NCBI GenBank assembly: GCA_020284085.1
Contig: JACEVL010001181.1
Location: forward strand, 62,001-126,000
Source of the DNA: Aporrectodea caliginosa
Lineage: Eukaryota > Annelida > Clitellata > Crassiclitellata > Lumbricidae
Direction: 5' to 3'
DNA: 64,000 nucleotides
The position numbers and the translations under genes were made by a program. Position 1 is the stretch's first letter, and each line of letters begins with the position of its first letter. This document shows positions 1 through 10,638 of the stretch, piece by piece. The notes under the pieces were generated by a model. The model made no database searches, was not told the origin of the DNA, and saw only the letters and a program-made list of their open reading frames with translations.

Positions 1-299
1 TGTGGCAACATTTTGGTCCACTCTACAGTGAGTACTAATGGGAGCCGCAGCTGCCGCCCACAATTAATATATTTGCCCTAGTCGCTCTATCTTTTTAAAA
101 ACGAAAAATGCCTACATGGTTGCCTTCCGGATTGGAAATGTCATAAAATGAAATACAATTAGTGTCATGTGGATTCGTGGAAAACTACTTGCAATTTTAA
201 CAGGCGATTTGAACCATAATTATGTATGTCTATAATCTGGAGCATATGCTGAACTGTGACGGAACCCTCCAAGAGGTTCCAAGTCTGCAATTTTGGCCG

Positions 300-445
300 A
301 GACTATAGTCCAAGTCGACGATGTCGATCGTCGATCGTCGTCCGAGCCAAGTCGATCGAGTCGTCGAAAGGTCGGCGAGTCGACGAAGTCGATCGAGTCG
401 ATCGTCGGCCGAGCCAAGTCGATCGCATACACTCGACTCGATCGA
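300..445. repeat. CpG-rich GTCGATCGA short-motif repeat
   Basis: The stretch is built almost wholly from GTCGA, GATCG and TCGTCG words, and the block CGAGCCAAGTCGATCG occurs twice about 65 bases apart. It is far richer in CpG than its AT-rich surroundings. Reading frames are open on both strands because the motif avoids stops, but the resulting Ser/Arg-rich peptides look like repeat translation and not protein. Confidence 0.7.
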
Positions 446-934
446 CTGCGGGGTATAACGTGCAGGTCCTCAATAGGGTGGGCAAGGGTAAGGCAAAATG
501 CGGACAAAGGGATGGAGGCCTTAACTATGTCTTCATTGCAGTATATGCCTTTTGCAACCACTATGGATGACCCGTAGCACCGTGCTGTTTCCTCGGCTTG
601 ACCCCCTGGATTCTGACCTGGCACTGGATCGGACAAAACAACCTGGCTATTGCGGACTTGAGTAATCTGGTCTCCCTGATGCAGCTTTTGTGTGACGCTG
701 AGAAATTTTGAAGGAAAGTTGGGTCAATGTCTATAAGCACTAGCTTTTTGACTCCATTTGTGCAGTTGCTATGCTGTTCGTTTTTTCAGTTTGTAAAAGT
801 GTTTCACTGTTATTTGTTTGCTGCTGCTGCTACAATAAAGATTTCAACAACAAAAATTTACATTTATAACACATTCATCTTAGGCTACATGAAATTCCCT
901 TCAGTAGTGTTTTCATATTACAATACATTAAATG

Positions 935-979
935 TATATTTTTCGAAAGCTATAAATTTTATAGCTTTCGAAAAATATA
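935..979. repeat. Perfect 22-bp palindrome (hairpin)
   Basis: Arms at 935-956 and 958-979 are exact inverted copies around the core TTTCGAAAGCTATAAA with a single-base centre. A shorter related piece (TTTCCAAAAATATAAAACATC) recurs near 1065-1085, so the arms probably derive from a local repeat. No gene is seen in the surrounding 640-1560 stretch. Confidence 0.8.
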
Positions 980-1598
980 AAACATCTTTTACAAGATACA
1001 TTGATTAACGGTATATTTAGAAATTCTCTTCAGTGGCGTTTTGATCAGACAATAAAATCAACATCTTTCCAAAAATATAAAACATCTAATACGTTCATTA
1101 ATGGTATATTTAAGTCACAGTAAAAATAAAGTCTAAAATGGCAGCTCTGCCTAATGACAAGGTAATGTAATTAGCAACTTCTATTGCGCCGGTGTCTAAT
1201 GCACAAGGCATCAACCGATGGCGCATCAAAACAATCCGTAATCAGGTCAACATCTAGAAGATCAGTCCGTAAGAGACAGAGAGGCAGCCTAAGGTGGATA
1301 AGGTACAGTCATTTGGGAAGATGGTTGAATGGTAAGACGCTTGCAGAGATCAGAAAGACGCAGGTTCGTTATCCGCTAGTCCATCATCTTAGGCTCAGCT
1401 TTCAACTCCCTAGGGGCGACTGTAAAATGAGCAGTAGGACAGATGGGCATTTTTCGCAGGCTGCCATACAGTTAAATTCGACTTCTGTTAAACTTGTTAG
1501 CATCTGTCACAACTATATCATGTAATCTTACTGACAATACTTGTCAGTTTGAATTAATGAACGAATAGTATTATTATCAATCAATCCAACCAATGGAC

Positions 1599-2066
1599 CC
1601 CACCCATCCATCCATCACCTTCTGTAAGGCCCCTAATTCCCGATGTTCTCTAACGCCCTATCTCCACTGTCACTCCAATAAATCCTACTCCACTAATCGC
1701 CACTGTGGCACAAAATCCTATTCCACGAAGCGTTACTGCACTAGTCCATCTAGCGCTGATGCTTGGGTGGATGAATGGGTAATTGGATGTATCAATGAAT
1801 GACCTGGTGGGATGGGGTGCAGGATTGTGTAGTGGTTTAGCGTGCCAGACTGTCAGTTTGATTGAGAGATCGGGGGTTAATATCCCCAATCCAGGGCAAC
1901 CATCTGGTTTCCCCACCCATCCATCCACCAGACCTCTGTAAGGCCCCTAATTCCCGATGTTCTCTAACGCCCTATCTCCACTGTCACTCCAATAAATCCT
2001 ACACCATACATCATTGCTGCGTGGCACAAAATCCTAGGCTAACACGAAGCGTTACTGCACTAGTCT
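1599..2066. repeat. Duplicated 150-bp block flanking a tRNA-like SINE head
   Basis: The sequence starting CCACCCATCCATCCA and running through TTCTCTAACGCCCTATCTCC occurs at about 1599-1752 and again at about 1911-2064 with few differences. Between the copies, about 1820-1895, lies a tRNA-like segment (TAGTGGTTTAGCGTGCCAGA, then GATCGGGGGTTAATATCCCC) resembling the A and B boxes of the SINE heads seen elsewhere in the window. Confidence 0.65.
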
Positions 2067-2124
2067 CATCTTAGTGGCTGGATGGATGGGGAGGAGCGGA
2101 TGAATGGATGAATGGATGAATCAA

Positions 2125-2540
2125 TGAATGACCTTATGAATGAATAAGACTTGTAGAATAACTAACATGCTGGAGTACAGTTGAGAGATCGGGGGTTAAT
2201 ATAATCGCCAAGTCAGAAATTAATGACTTTATGAATGAATAAGACTTCTGAGTAACATGTGGGTACTTACCACTCCAGCAATGGATGTACTCTACAATGA
2301 CCTTATGAATCATATAAGTCATTTAATTAACTAACTTTATGAATGAATAAGACTTGTAGAGTAACATGCCGGAACAACAGTTACTGCTACTCTACAAGCC
2401 TTATTCTCATAAAGTCATTCAATTAATGACTTTATGAATGAATAACACTCAGAGAGTAGCATGCTGGAGTACTTACAAGTTACTACTCCAGCAACTGTAC
2501 TGTACCAGCCTTATTCTCATAAAGTCATTCATTAATTCAT
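2125..2540. repeat. Foldback tandem repeats
   Basis: Several units carry ACTTTATGAATGAATAAGACT followed by a near inverted copy (AGCCTTATTCTCATAAAGT), for example 2334-2415 and 2430-2528. Each unit could fold into a hairpin with a loop containing CATGC...AGTAACTG. No coding potential is visible. Confidence 0.6.
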
Positions 2541-2945
2541 CCATTCACTCCCCAAAACCCCCGGCCTCCATCCATCATCCATCCATCCATCAATCTCTGC
2601 GTCCATCCATCCGTCCATTCACCCATTCATCCATTTTTCCATCGAAGCCCTACATGAACATCTAAACCCGGCCCAAAGATCGAAAGTAAACCCAAGCATC
2701 CATCCCATCCATCCATCCACCCACCATCCATCCATCAATCCACCAATCCATCCATCTATCCATCCACCAAACAGCAACAGCCAACCGCAGACCAGCCAGT
2801 CATTCATCTACATTCAAACACTCATCCATCCCTACATCTATCCACACATCACATCATTCATTCATGTATTCATTCATTCATCCATCCATCCTTGCACCTA
2901 TTCACCAGTCAAGTCATTCATTCATCCACTCAACCACCAAGTATG
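2540..2945. repeat. Degenerate ATCC/ATTC microsatellite
   Basis: Imperfect runs of CATCCATCCATC and CATTCATTC dominate this interval. Frames open on either strand are shadows of the repeat (Ser/Ile/His-Pro on one strand, Trp/Gly/Met on the other). Confidence 0.85.
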
Positions 2946-3057
2946 AAAGATTGAAGTCCCACCAAAAGATCGAAACCCAGCCTGAAGATCCAAATCTTTA
3001 GGCTGTGCCGTTATGTTATCTTTAGGCTGTACATTTTCTCATCTAATGATACCGAAA

Positions 3058-3755
3058 ATGTAAGCCTTGACCTTAGTGTTGCTTTTGACACTGTTGACCA
3101 CTAGATACTACTTTCCAGACTCGGTAAAAGCTTCGTTGTCTCTGGAACTGCCTTAAACTGGCTACCTCTGCAATTGCTCTCAGCAAGTGGGTATTACTGG
3201 TACAGCTCGATTGGATCATTCACTCCTCACTGCTAGTATCCCTCAGGGAACTGTTCTCGGCCACCTATTATTTACGATCTTCACTTAACGAATCAGCCTC
3301 TTCCTTCCACCTTTCCGTCACCTCACCACTAAAATTTGAAAATCGCTCCATGGCAATTGTTGTTCCACCTCTCTGGAATAAACTTCAGAGAGAATTAACA
3401 CAATTATCTTATCCATTCTCTGAACTCAAAAATTTCTCACATCTTGCTCTCTCGTAACAGGTCTTTCACTTGAAACTGAAAACACTGATTTTGCACAAAC
3501 CCTGAAGAAGCTGATTCTCGCGACTCTGCTTTCGGGCGTTGTAAAATATTAAGATTACAATAACCTTAAACCACTAGCTTCTTCGCACATTCTGCGCCTC
3601 ATTTGCGATCTTCGGGTATCGGTCTCTGCCAAGGAATGGAATCGACTGTCAATGTTTATCCTTTGCTCAGACTACTTTTTTTCTTTCAAGAAACACCTCA
3701 AAACTCACTGCATGTATTTCTCATTGGCCTTCAAGCATCTCGATATCTAACAGCT
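3058..3755 (+). pseudogene. Decayed L2-like LINE reverse transcriptase fragments
   Basis: Plus-strand conceptual reading shows the reverse-transcriptase palm signature LDLSVAFDTVDH near 3070-3105, then VVSGTALNWL near 3137-3165. A broken version of the conserved 'PQG(S/T)VLGPLLF' block follows near 3235-3275. Two pieces farther on, near 3345-3440 (VPPLWNKLQREL) and 3640-3740 (EWNRLSM...FKKHLKTH), resemble the C-terminus of such elements. Frameshifts and stops interrupt every part, so it is a dead copy. The L2-like call rests on family memory and could equally be another Jockey-group clade. Confidence 0.7.
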
Positions 3756-3944
3756 CGACACCTGGCAACTGACTAACCGCACCTCAGATTCGCATTTCTG
3801 TATGACTGCGCACGTTAAAATTCTTTTCGTAATACTGCTACTACTATTAGGCTACTACCATCACCATCACCACTACCACTACTAAATAATAATATAATGA
3901 TAATAATAGTAGCCTAATAATAATGTGCGAATGTTTGGCATAAA

Positions 3945-4265
3945 ACGCATAAAGCATGGAAATCTATAGATAAGGGCGACCAGGATGGAAAGGCCAAAAT
4001 CCTAATTTTCCTTTTGATAAACCTTGAAAATTCATGGATAAGGGCTACCCGGAGAGAAAAGCCAAATTCAAATTAATGTTTATTTTTCCTTTTCATAAAG
4101 TGTGGGAATCCATGGATAAGGGCTATCTGGATAGAAACGGCAAATGTTTATTTTTTAATTTCATTAAGCGTGGAATGGCATGGATAAGGGCTATCTGGAT
4201 AGAAACGCAAAATTTTTAATTTTTCCATTTCATAAAACGTAGAAATCCATGGACAAGGGCGTTAA
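3945..4265 (+). repeat. Tandem repeat of about 65-75 bp, four to five units
   Basis: The phrase CCATGGATAAGGGCTATCTG, followed by GATAGAAACGGCAAA and an AT-rich spacer with TTTCATAAA, recurs near 3965, 4033, 4110, 4180 and 4247. The first and last units are the most diverged. It directly precedes the left end of the TIR element at 4319. Confidence 0.75.
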
Positions 4266-4822
4266 ACCGATCTGCCGTTTGCGTTTTGTGCCAAGCATTC
4301 GAACACAACAGCACAGTAGGGCGTGTCGATTTTGTCAACTTTCAAATTCCAAAAATGACTAGTGCTAAAAAGTTGTGACATGACTTAGTAAGTAAAAAGA
4401 TATTTTTGTAAAATTAATATTATTTAGTTTTGCTTGGTAAATAACATGTTGAAATATTTACTTTTTAACGTTTTTTGTGAATTTCCAATAATTCTTAACT
4501 TGTCTGATTAAAAGTTTCTTTGTGGAAAAATATTTTGTAAAATTGCATAAAAATCATTGGAGATGATTGCCAGATACTTGCAGTTATATAATATACTAAT
4601 ATTATTTTTATTATTTATTTATTAAACTATATATTACAATTGCGCACACACAAATATAGGCCCTTTATATAATTCACTAATGTCGTGCAATAGCTGTATT
4701 TGCTTCTTTCGGAGGTTGAAGGATCGTCATCAGTGTCTGGAAAATTATTTGTCCGTCAGTGCTGCTACTACTTCCATCCTAACTAGTGGGAAAATTGCCC
4801 ACAATGGTTTCTAAAAAGATAA

Positions 4823-5727
4823 TTAAAGATAAACTACAAGTCTCTTGTCTTCATTCATACAGGCGGCTGTGGTGATGGCAGTAGTGGCACGCAGGCCAAC
4901 ACCATATCTGGTGCACTGCATAGCAGCATTATGCATTTCTAATATGTTGTACTCTGTCTTTTGATTAGACGTGGAAGGCATACTTGGTTTTCCTAATACC
5001 AATTCATAGCATCCATCACTTCCATCTTGGGCATCAGCTATTTGTTCTTCATTTTCATAATCAGATAACATTATTTCATTTGATGGCATTTAAGCATCCT
5101 GCTTAATTCTCTGCTTATATTCAGCAAGCTCTGTTCTCTCGTCTTCTGCCGCTTCCGCCTTTTTAACCTGTCTGTTATGCTCTGGCAATCTAGTATGTCA
5201 ACCTGATGTGGTCCAATAGAACTAGTCTTTTCTCTCTGACCTTTAATGATAGCAAGTTCTGTCATAGGGATCTTCATCTCCTAAGGCATGTATGCACAGT
5301 TCATGTGGGCCTCCTTCCTGCAAGCATCTGCAGGGTAGCCTAATTTGCAGGAAAGAAAAATGTTGCACCTGCAATAATTGAGGAGGTCAAAAAGTTTGTC
5401 AAGTTTTGACATCTGGCTTTCCTCTACTAAGTGATATGTCATTGGCCTGCTCCCAGCTATCTTAGATCTTCTTTAAGATTCTCATTTGTGAACTTACAAT
5501 GAAGCGAAAAAAGAGATCTTTGCCAGTTCCCACTTTTCATGCACTTTTGGGTAAATGTCCTTTGCAAGACTGTCTGCTGAGTAGTTTCTGACATCCTCGC
5601 CACTTTGTGTTCTTAGCAGTATCCCATATCTCATAATGTCTCGCATAGTTGGCAGTTCATAGGGCAACAACTCTCTGCCACTTTCAATTAGGTTGCTCCT
5701 ATGGGCAATAAAGTCAAGAGCGCCCAA
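4823..5727 (-). pseudogene. N-terminal half of an uncharacterised transposon-type protein, broken
   Basis: Read on the minus strand from 5727 downward, the remnant contains in order a TMRDIMRYGILL segment, a KVHEKWELAKI segment, a cysteine-bearing LDKLFDLLNYCRC segment, a basic RLKRRKRQK patch, and near the end NAAMQCTRYGVGLRATTAIT. From memory these resemble the N-terminal half of a multicopy invertebrate family of unknown function (W..A.IP, LFDI.C.C, R.GVSDRATA..). Stops and frameshifts separate the pieces (5494-5727, 5071-5277, 4823-5089). The paired C-terminal half lies on the opposite strand immediately to the right. Confidence 0.5.
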
Positions 5728-5789
5728 GGAAAATAATGATTAAATCCCGGGTTCAGGAATTTGATGGTCTTTGTCAGAAGGGTGAAATT

Positions 5790-6616
5790 GACTACATCTT
5801 TTTGACGACCGTGAAGATACAACTAAAGTCATACTGAAAGCAGACAATTCAGATCAGCAGTTGACCAACATCATCACAGAGCAGCATTCTTCTGTGTGCA
5901 TTGAGCTAGGTGGAAGATATCTTTACCACTTTGCTCCGGAGAAAGGCTCAATGAGAAAAAGCCAGTTAAAGTTATTGCTAATAATCTTGTAGATTTCACG
6001 AAGAAGAAGGGCACTGATAAGAATACAGGTCATTGGAGGTGATTCTACAAATGGTAACACCGTTTGGGGGTGGTTCCATGCACTGGGTAGAGCTTCCATG
6101 CACTGGGTAGAGGTTAAGCTTGGTCATAATCTGATCTGGTTGGTTTGTGCCCTCCACACCAACGAGTTCCTCCTGCGACACTTGATCACAGCACTCGATG
6201 GGAAGATCTTGTCTAACAACAAGTGGACAGGTAGCATTGATAAGATGCTAGAAACTGCTACAGAACTTGAAATTGGACCTCCATTCACCAAATTCTCAAC
6301 TGGAGAGCCTTTTATTTCACTGAGTGCTTCGTCGCTGTTGGAGATGATAGACTGATCTGACAGAGAATATGAACCTCCCTTGACATGAAGACTTACTACA
6401 GTGGAACTAAAGAAGTTCATTGACGAATCCATGCAAGTTCCACAGTGGCTTTGTCATGCTCAGTCTATACATAAGTGCGTGAAAGAAGTCACAGAATCAG
6501 CAGGAAGGTTGAATACACATGAGAAACGTGAGGGCTACATCAGAGGCCAAGAAGCAAGTCGGTGGCTGATGACCAAGAACGAATCAAAGCAAGACTTGAA
6601 GAAACTTGATGCTTAA
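5790..6616 (+). pseudogene. C-terminal half of the same transposon-type protein family, broken
   Basis: On the plus strand the fragments read LGGRYLYHFAPEKG near 5920, GGDSTNGNT near 6035-6065, LVCALHTNEFLLRHLITALD near 6145-6200, and then CHAQSIHKCVKEVTESAG followed by REGYIRGQEASRWL up to the stop near 6616. The 'DST..NTG ... C.LHTNELP.RHL' and 'CHTQ.VERCVK.VTEA' blocks are known to me from multicopy uncharacterised invertebrate proteins. Function is unknown. Stops near 5990 and 6350 and at least two frameshifts show decay. Confidence 0.55.
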
Positions 6617-6944
6617 ATTTCTTATTAACTAATGTCATCACTTTCTAATGTTGCTTTATGATTACAAGGTAATGTCGTACGCTTTTTAGGGTGTGTCTAA
6701 TGCAGAGAAACTAAAATTTTAATAGCGTTACCTGACATTTTACGAAGGTAAAATTTGAATTCTTTGGTTTTTCGAGAGCAGTTTATATGCCTTGTAATCA
6801 AACAGAGATTTACCAAGCTAGATGTTGTCTGATCTCAAAAATAATGGAAGATTTGAATTCCTCACACCCAAATACATATTTTTAAGACCCAAGACTTTAA
6901 AAATTGGAAAAAAATTAATTTTACCCTCAAATTGACACGCCCTA

Positions 6945-7680
6945 ATGGGTAGGTCAATGAGTGGATGGGTGAATTAATGATGGGTGGATAGATGTTATGG
7001 GTGTATGGATGGGTATACGATGGATGGATGGATGTGTTTCCCGTTCATTACCAAAATTTCCTTAGACTGCGTTAGAATTACATTCGTCTTCGGTTCCAGG
7101 ATCCTAAGGACGCCGTGAAGAGGGAAGTCATTGACGACGTATTGGAAGTCACAGACTCAGTTCACCTCGATGAACAGATCCTCCGCAGTGATGACTGCAC
7201 TCTCTCCCTCTCCCACGTACACGTCAGACCGTTGTTGGTTAATCTCAGTTTGCCAGCGATATGTTCACACGTCACCTGGAACCTCTGGGCGACTGGTGAA
7301 GCACCAGATGCGCTCACTTGGACCTTGAATCCGTCCAGCACGAGGGCTGCAAATGGCCCTGTTTAATCGACAGATGGCCCTTCCCTCGTTTGTGTCTGCC
7401 AGAGTCAAATTTCTTCTGACGCCCTGCAGCCGTTTCTTCCTACACTTTCCACCATTCCACCATCCACGATGCCAGGGTTGGTTCGGTAGAGGAATCCGCG
7501 CGCAGGAGTTATCTTCAGCCAGTAGGCGATGTCCTTGGTTCGTAGTAAGGGAGCGTGCTCACTGACTTCAACAGTTCAACTCGTCTCAGGTGTCCCGCGC
7601 ATGCAGAATAAGCTGACGGTGGCCGAACAGTTCGACTCTTGTGTCGACGACAGACACGTGAAACACGAACTCCTGAGTCT
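6945..7680. other. Gene-poor interval with GGAT microsatellite
   Basis: A short GGATGGATG run lies at about 6955-7035. The rest, 7050-7680, is less AT-rich than its flanks and has overlapping open frames on both strands, but none gave a recognisable domain or a convincing exon. I see nothing else to support here. Confidence 0.4.
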
Positions 7681-8106
7681 ATAAGACCAAGTAGGCCCTA
7701 TAAAGTGTAGAGAATGACTGAACGTTTCTGTCTACTTTGGCAACTGTAATCAGAACGTCTGCTACATTCACGAAAGATTGCCTCTTATTTAAGTCTAGAT
7801 GGTATCATGTTTGCCCATAGCGATAAATACAAAATGTTGATTTCTGAAAGTATTTTGAAAAATATTTTCAAAAGTATGTTCAAACTATAATTTTATTTTG
7901 TATTTTCAGAATACTTTTGAGAAGTATTTTATTTTGTATTTTCAAAACACTTCAGAATACTTTTGAAATGTATTTTATTTGTATTTTCTAAACACTTTTG
8001 AAAAGTATTTTGGTAAAGTCGTAGTTTACGTTGCTACATTATTCTAATGTCTTCAATGCCGTACTTGACGTTGGTAAGTAAGCAGTCTACCTATGTGCAT
8101 GTTAAA

Positions 8107-8600
8107 TATCATCAATCCAGCTTCCATTTCATCAAGAAAGTTTTTCATCAATCCAACTTCCATTTAATTGGAAAAAATGACTTTTATCAATCCAACTTCT
8201 ATTTGACGAAAGAAATATTTTTCATCAATGGAACTTTTATTTAAGCAAAGATATATATTCTCATGCAGGAGCGTAGCGAGACTTAAATTCAAGAGGAGGC
8301 AACTTCACAGACCATTGACAAAATTCTGGTTATTGGGTCATTGGTCAATAGAAGTTCCAGTATATAAAGAAAGCAAGAGGAGGCAACTGCCTCCTCGTGC
8401 CTCCATGTAGCTACGCCTATGTTCTCATGAATCCAGCTTCTAATTACGGAAAAAACTATTTTCATCAATCCAGGTTCTATTTACGGGAAAAATTATTTCG
8501 ATCAATCCAACTTCAATTTTGAACACAGGAATGTTTTCATCAATCCCACTTCCATTTAGGGAAATAATTTTTTTAATCAATCCAGCTTCCATTCTAAAGT
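8107..8600 (+). repeat. Satellite-like array of ATCAATCCAACTTCCATTT units
   Basis: Copies occur near 8110, 8147, 8187, 8225, 8430, 8465, 8503, 8540 and 8577, with AT-rich spacers of varied length containing GAAAAA. The array is split by the insertion at 8266-8421. Confidence 0.75.
8266..8421. mobile_element. 156-bp hAT-type MITE nested in the satellite array
   Basis: The 8-bp sequence TTCTCATG is repeated exactly at 8258-8265 and 8422-8429. The element ends are CAGGAGCGTAGC and, inverted, CATAGGCGTAGC: imperfect short TIRs of the CAGNGGCGTAGC kind typical of hAT elements, which make 8-bp duplications. Inside are two GAGGAGGCAACT repeats. It has no coding capacity and would need a transposase from elsewhere. 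Confidence 0.85.
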
Positions 8601-8812
8601 GACAATATCAAATAATTTAGCAACGTAAACTACGACTTTACCAGTATTTTGTACAAGTAGCCTATTTCAGAATACTTCTGAAAAGTAGGCCTATTTTATT
8701 TTATATTCTCAAAATACTTTTGAAAAGTATTTTGCGCATGACTGATCAGTGATCAGATGGATAAAAAAAGTGTAGGTTAAGAAGTAGGGGTAACAGGAAA
8801 GCATTATTATTA

Positions 8813-8925
8813 CCTGATCACCGGCGAAAGCTCCATCGTTGAAACGAGACAGCGCCTCGATCGTCCACCTCGTCTTCCGTTCCCGAGAAAACCCGAAGCA
8901 GACGACCGCCAACGTAACCCAACAT
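8813..8925 (-). other. Possible minus-strand first exon next to a CRE cluster
   Basis: On the minus strand an ATG at 8925-8923 opens a 35-codon frame (MLGYVGGRLLRVFSGTEDE...) ending at a stop at 8820-8818. A second ATG at 8836-8834 runs into a donor-like CAG|GTAATA at 8815/8813. The patch is CpG-rich compared with its flanks and has four TGACGTCA sites upstream. No downstream exon was found, so coding status is speculative; it may be only a non-coding exon or nothing. Confidence 0.2.
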
Positions 8926-9068
8926 GGCTACACCAAATGACATATCGTTTAACGAAAATCGTAAAGCGAGACACTAAGAAATAATTAGAAATTCGACCAG
9001 AATCTCTCAAATTCGCTCAGAAGCTGCGCTCTTCCCGAAATAACAATTGCGAGAAACCATAGAGACGA

Positions 9069-9277
9069 TGACGTCATCGGCACAAATGAAACAGAAGACT
9101 CAAGTGACGTCATCTATATTTAAGTAAGTATGTCCTTTATTCAACGAACTCCTAACCAAAAATTTTACCATAAAATGACGTCAAGTTAGACTTTCTTAGA
9201 GGAATAGTATATTATAATAAAGTAAATGTGGAGGAATCTACATTAATGGGCCTGTTATCGCTATGAAAATGACGTCA
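9069..9277. promoter_or_regulatory. Cluster of four palindromic CRE sites (TGACGTCA)
   Basis: The exact 8-mer TGACGTCA occurs at 9069-9076, 9105-9112, 9176-9183 and 9270-9277. This is the full consensus site for CREB/ATF-type bZIP factors. The cluster lies 140-350 bases upstream of the minus-strand ATG at 8925. It could instead be residue of a mobile element, since a MITE at 35.5 kb has the same word in its TIRs. Confidence 0.45.
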
Positions 9278-9725
9278 TTATGCTTAGACAATGTTCAAAT
9301 CTTTGCTGATACCCGCACGTTGGTGTACATAAAACCCGTAATTTATACTGTGTTTATACAATGCCACCTCGGGTCGACTAATAATTATTATAGGCTAAAT
9401 ACCGATAACAGCGCTTATTAAAATAATAAATAATCATCTTTATGATTATGACATAGGCCTATAGGCTCACACAGCGTCGTTAAATATAAACTACAGCTTT
9501 TATTCATGAGTGAAGTCAGAAGAGTTGTCCAGGAATTCTGTATGAAGAACAAGATCCACTAGGCCCTAATCATCGGCAGACCAGAGAGGGAAGACCGAAG
9601 CCCAGATAGATAGGCCTAGCAGTCTATATCGCCTAAATTTTTCAGCGTCGCACAAGAACTGCGCCAGAAGTAGAAGCAACTTGTTCAACGGCTCTTACCC
9701 AAATGAAGTCCGCTAGGGTCAAACC

Positions 9726-9821
9726 CTGCCAGCATTTTCATGGTCACTTGATGGGACCCATATGGGCTCTCTAAGGCCTCCATTTGGGAATATGGGTCCT
9801 ATATGGGCTTTATGCTGGCAG
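9726..9821. mobile_element. Short MITE-like element with CTGCCAGCAT ends
   Basis: CTGCCAGCAT at 9726-9735 is inverted as ATGCTGGCAG at 9812-9821. The interior alternates GGGACCCATATGGG and ATATGGGTCCTATATGGG. Similar interiors recur at 11868-12050 and 14519-14575, showing a dispersed family. No clear target duplication was found. Confidence 0.5.
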
Positions 9822-10247
9822 TGCAACTGCCGTAGATAGCAGCCGAGGTTTCAATTTGACTTAAACATACCTTATCAGGTGAATAAAAAGATGATCTACA
9901 TGGATGGATATATAGCAGAATACACTGATACATGGAAAGATCGGTAGATAAACGTAATAGTAAATTCTACCCCGGTAATTGTAATTTATTTGACCAAGAC
10001 TGGAAATGGTGATATGGTTTGATTGTAATTCACTAATTACAAATTAAAAGTAGGTTAATTGAACTTCGTGTTTTTGATGACGACCATGACGTAGTTGACC
10101 CAAACCTAATTAGTAGATAGATTTAATATGGATGTGCGTGTGTGCATTGTTTTAATAGGCCTACATTTAGGTTTTTCATGCAGTAGTCAGATATGGTATT
10201 TTGAAAGTTCAGAATTGTGATGAAAATTGGAAGTTTAGGCTACTTAA

Positions 10248-10638
10248 GGGTCGAGGATACAGTCACGCCCGACGTGATCCTAATACCTGGGACTAGAAAT
10301 CACGGCCGCTACGCTATTGGTCAATGTACGTCACCTGATTTTGTGCACCAGAAAGGAGCCAACCGGTAAACTCTACCGAATGCGGTGGTAGATTATTCAC
10401 CATGTTTTCTAATGACGAAATGAACCCTAACCCTGACCCTAACCGACCCTCACTACGCATAATCTCACCCTAACCAACCCTAACGACGCATAACCTTAAC
10501 CGACCCTCAAGATGTCCGCCATTTAAAATTCCAACTGTAAGCAAGTTCACGTGACATGCTTTGGCCAATAACGCGACGGGCGTTACTCCCGTTACTGGGG
10601 TTCCGCTAACGCCCGGGGCGTGAACGGATCCACTACGT
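10248..10638. mobile_element. Long-TIR MITE with telomere-like filler
   Basis: The ends form imperfect inverted repeats of about 85 bases. The left includes GGATACAGTCACGCCC and CTATTGGTCAATGTACGTCAC; the right, inverted, includes GGATCCGTTCACGCCC and TTATTGGCCAAAGCATGTCAC. TACTTAA flanks both sides (10241-10247 and 10639-10645) and could be a target duplication. The centre holds degenerate CCCTAACCCTGACCCTAACC repeats. No ORF. Confidence 0.5.
10423..10512 (+). repeat. Degenerate interstitial telomere-like repeat
   Basis: About six CCCTAA-type words mixed with CCCTGA and CCGACCCTCA, lying inside the MITE at 10248-10638. A related block sits at 44813-44912 inside a different element. The irregular unit and internal position argue against an actual chromosome end. 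Confidence 0.7.

Larger units (their letters stand above)
4319..6942. mobile_element. 2.6-kb TIR-bounded DNA element with decayed ORFs
   Basis: The left end reads GGGCGTGTCGATTT (4319-4332). The right end, read inward on the minus strand, is GGGCGTGTCAATTT (6942-6929): 13 of 14 bases match. Both ends are flanked by TA (4317-4318 and 6943-6944), consistent with a TA target duplication. Inside are remnants of a multicopy uncharacterised protein family often seen in transposon-like context. The superfamily is not identified. A related word, TTAGGGTGTGTCTAATGC, near 6687 may be another element end. The short TIR match keeps this provisional. Confidence 0.5.
7845..8745. mobile_element. Inverted-repeat element with tandem-repeat core
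   Basis: A perfect 26-bp inverted pair beginning TGGTAAAGTCGTAGTTTACG sits at 8011-8036 and 8618-8643. Outside each arm are runs of the self-complementary word AATACTTTTGAAAAGTATTT, and the exact outer boundary is unclear. The core, about 8107-8600, is a tandem array of ATCAATCCAACTTCCATTT-type units spaced about 40-50 bp. This TIR-plus-satellite layout resembles non-autonomous elements that carry satellite cores; there is no transposase. Confidence 0.6.

Noticed and set aside
10423..10512. Chromosome end (telomere)
   Set aside because: Irregular CCCTAA-type units lie inside a bounded MITE, with a second block inside an unrelated hAT element.
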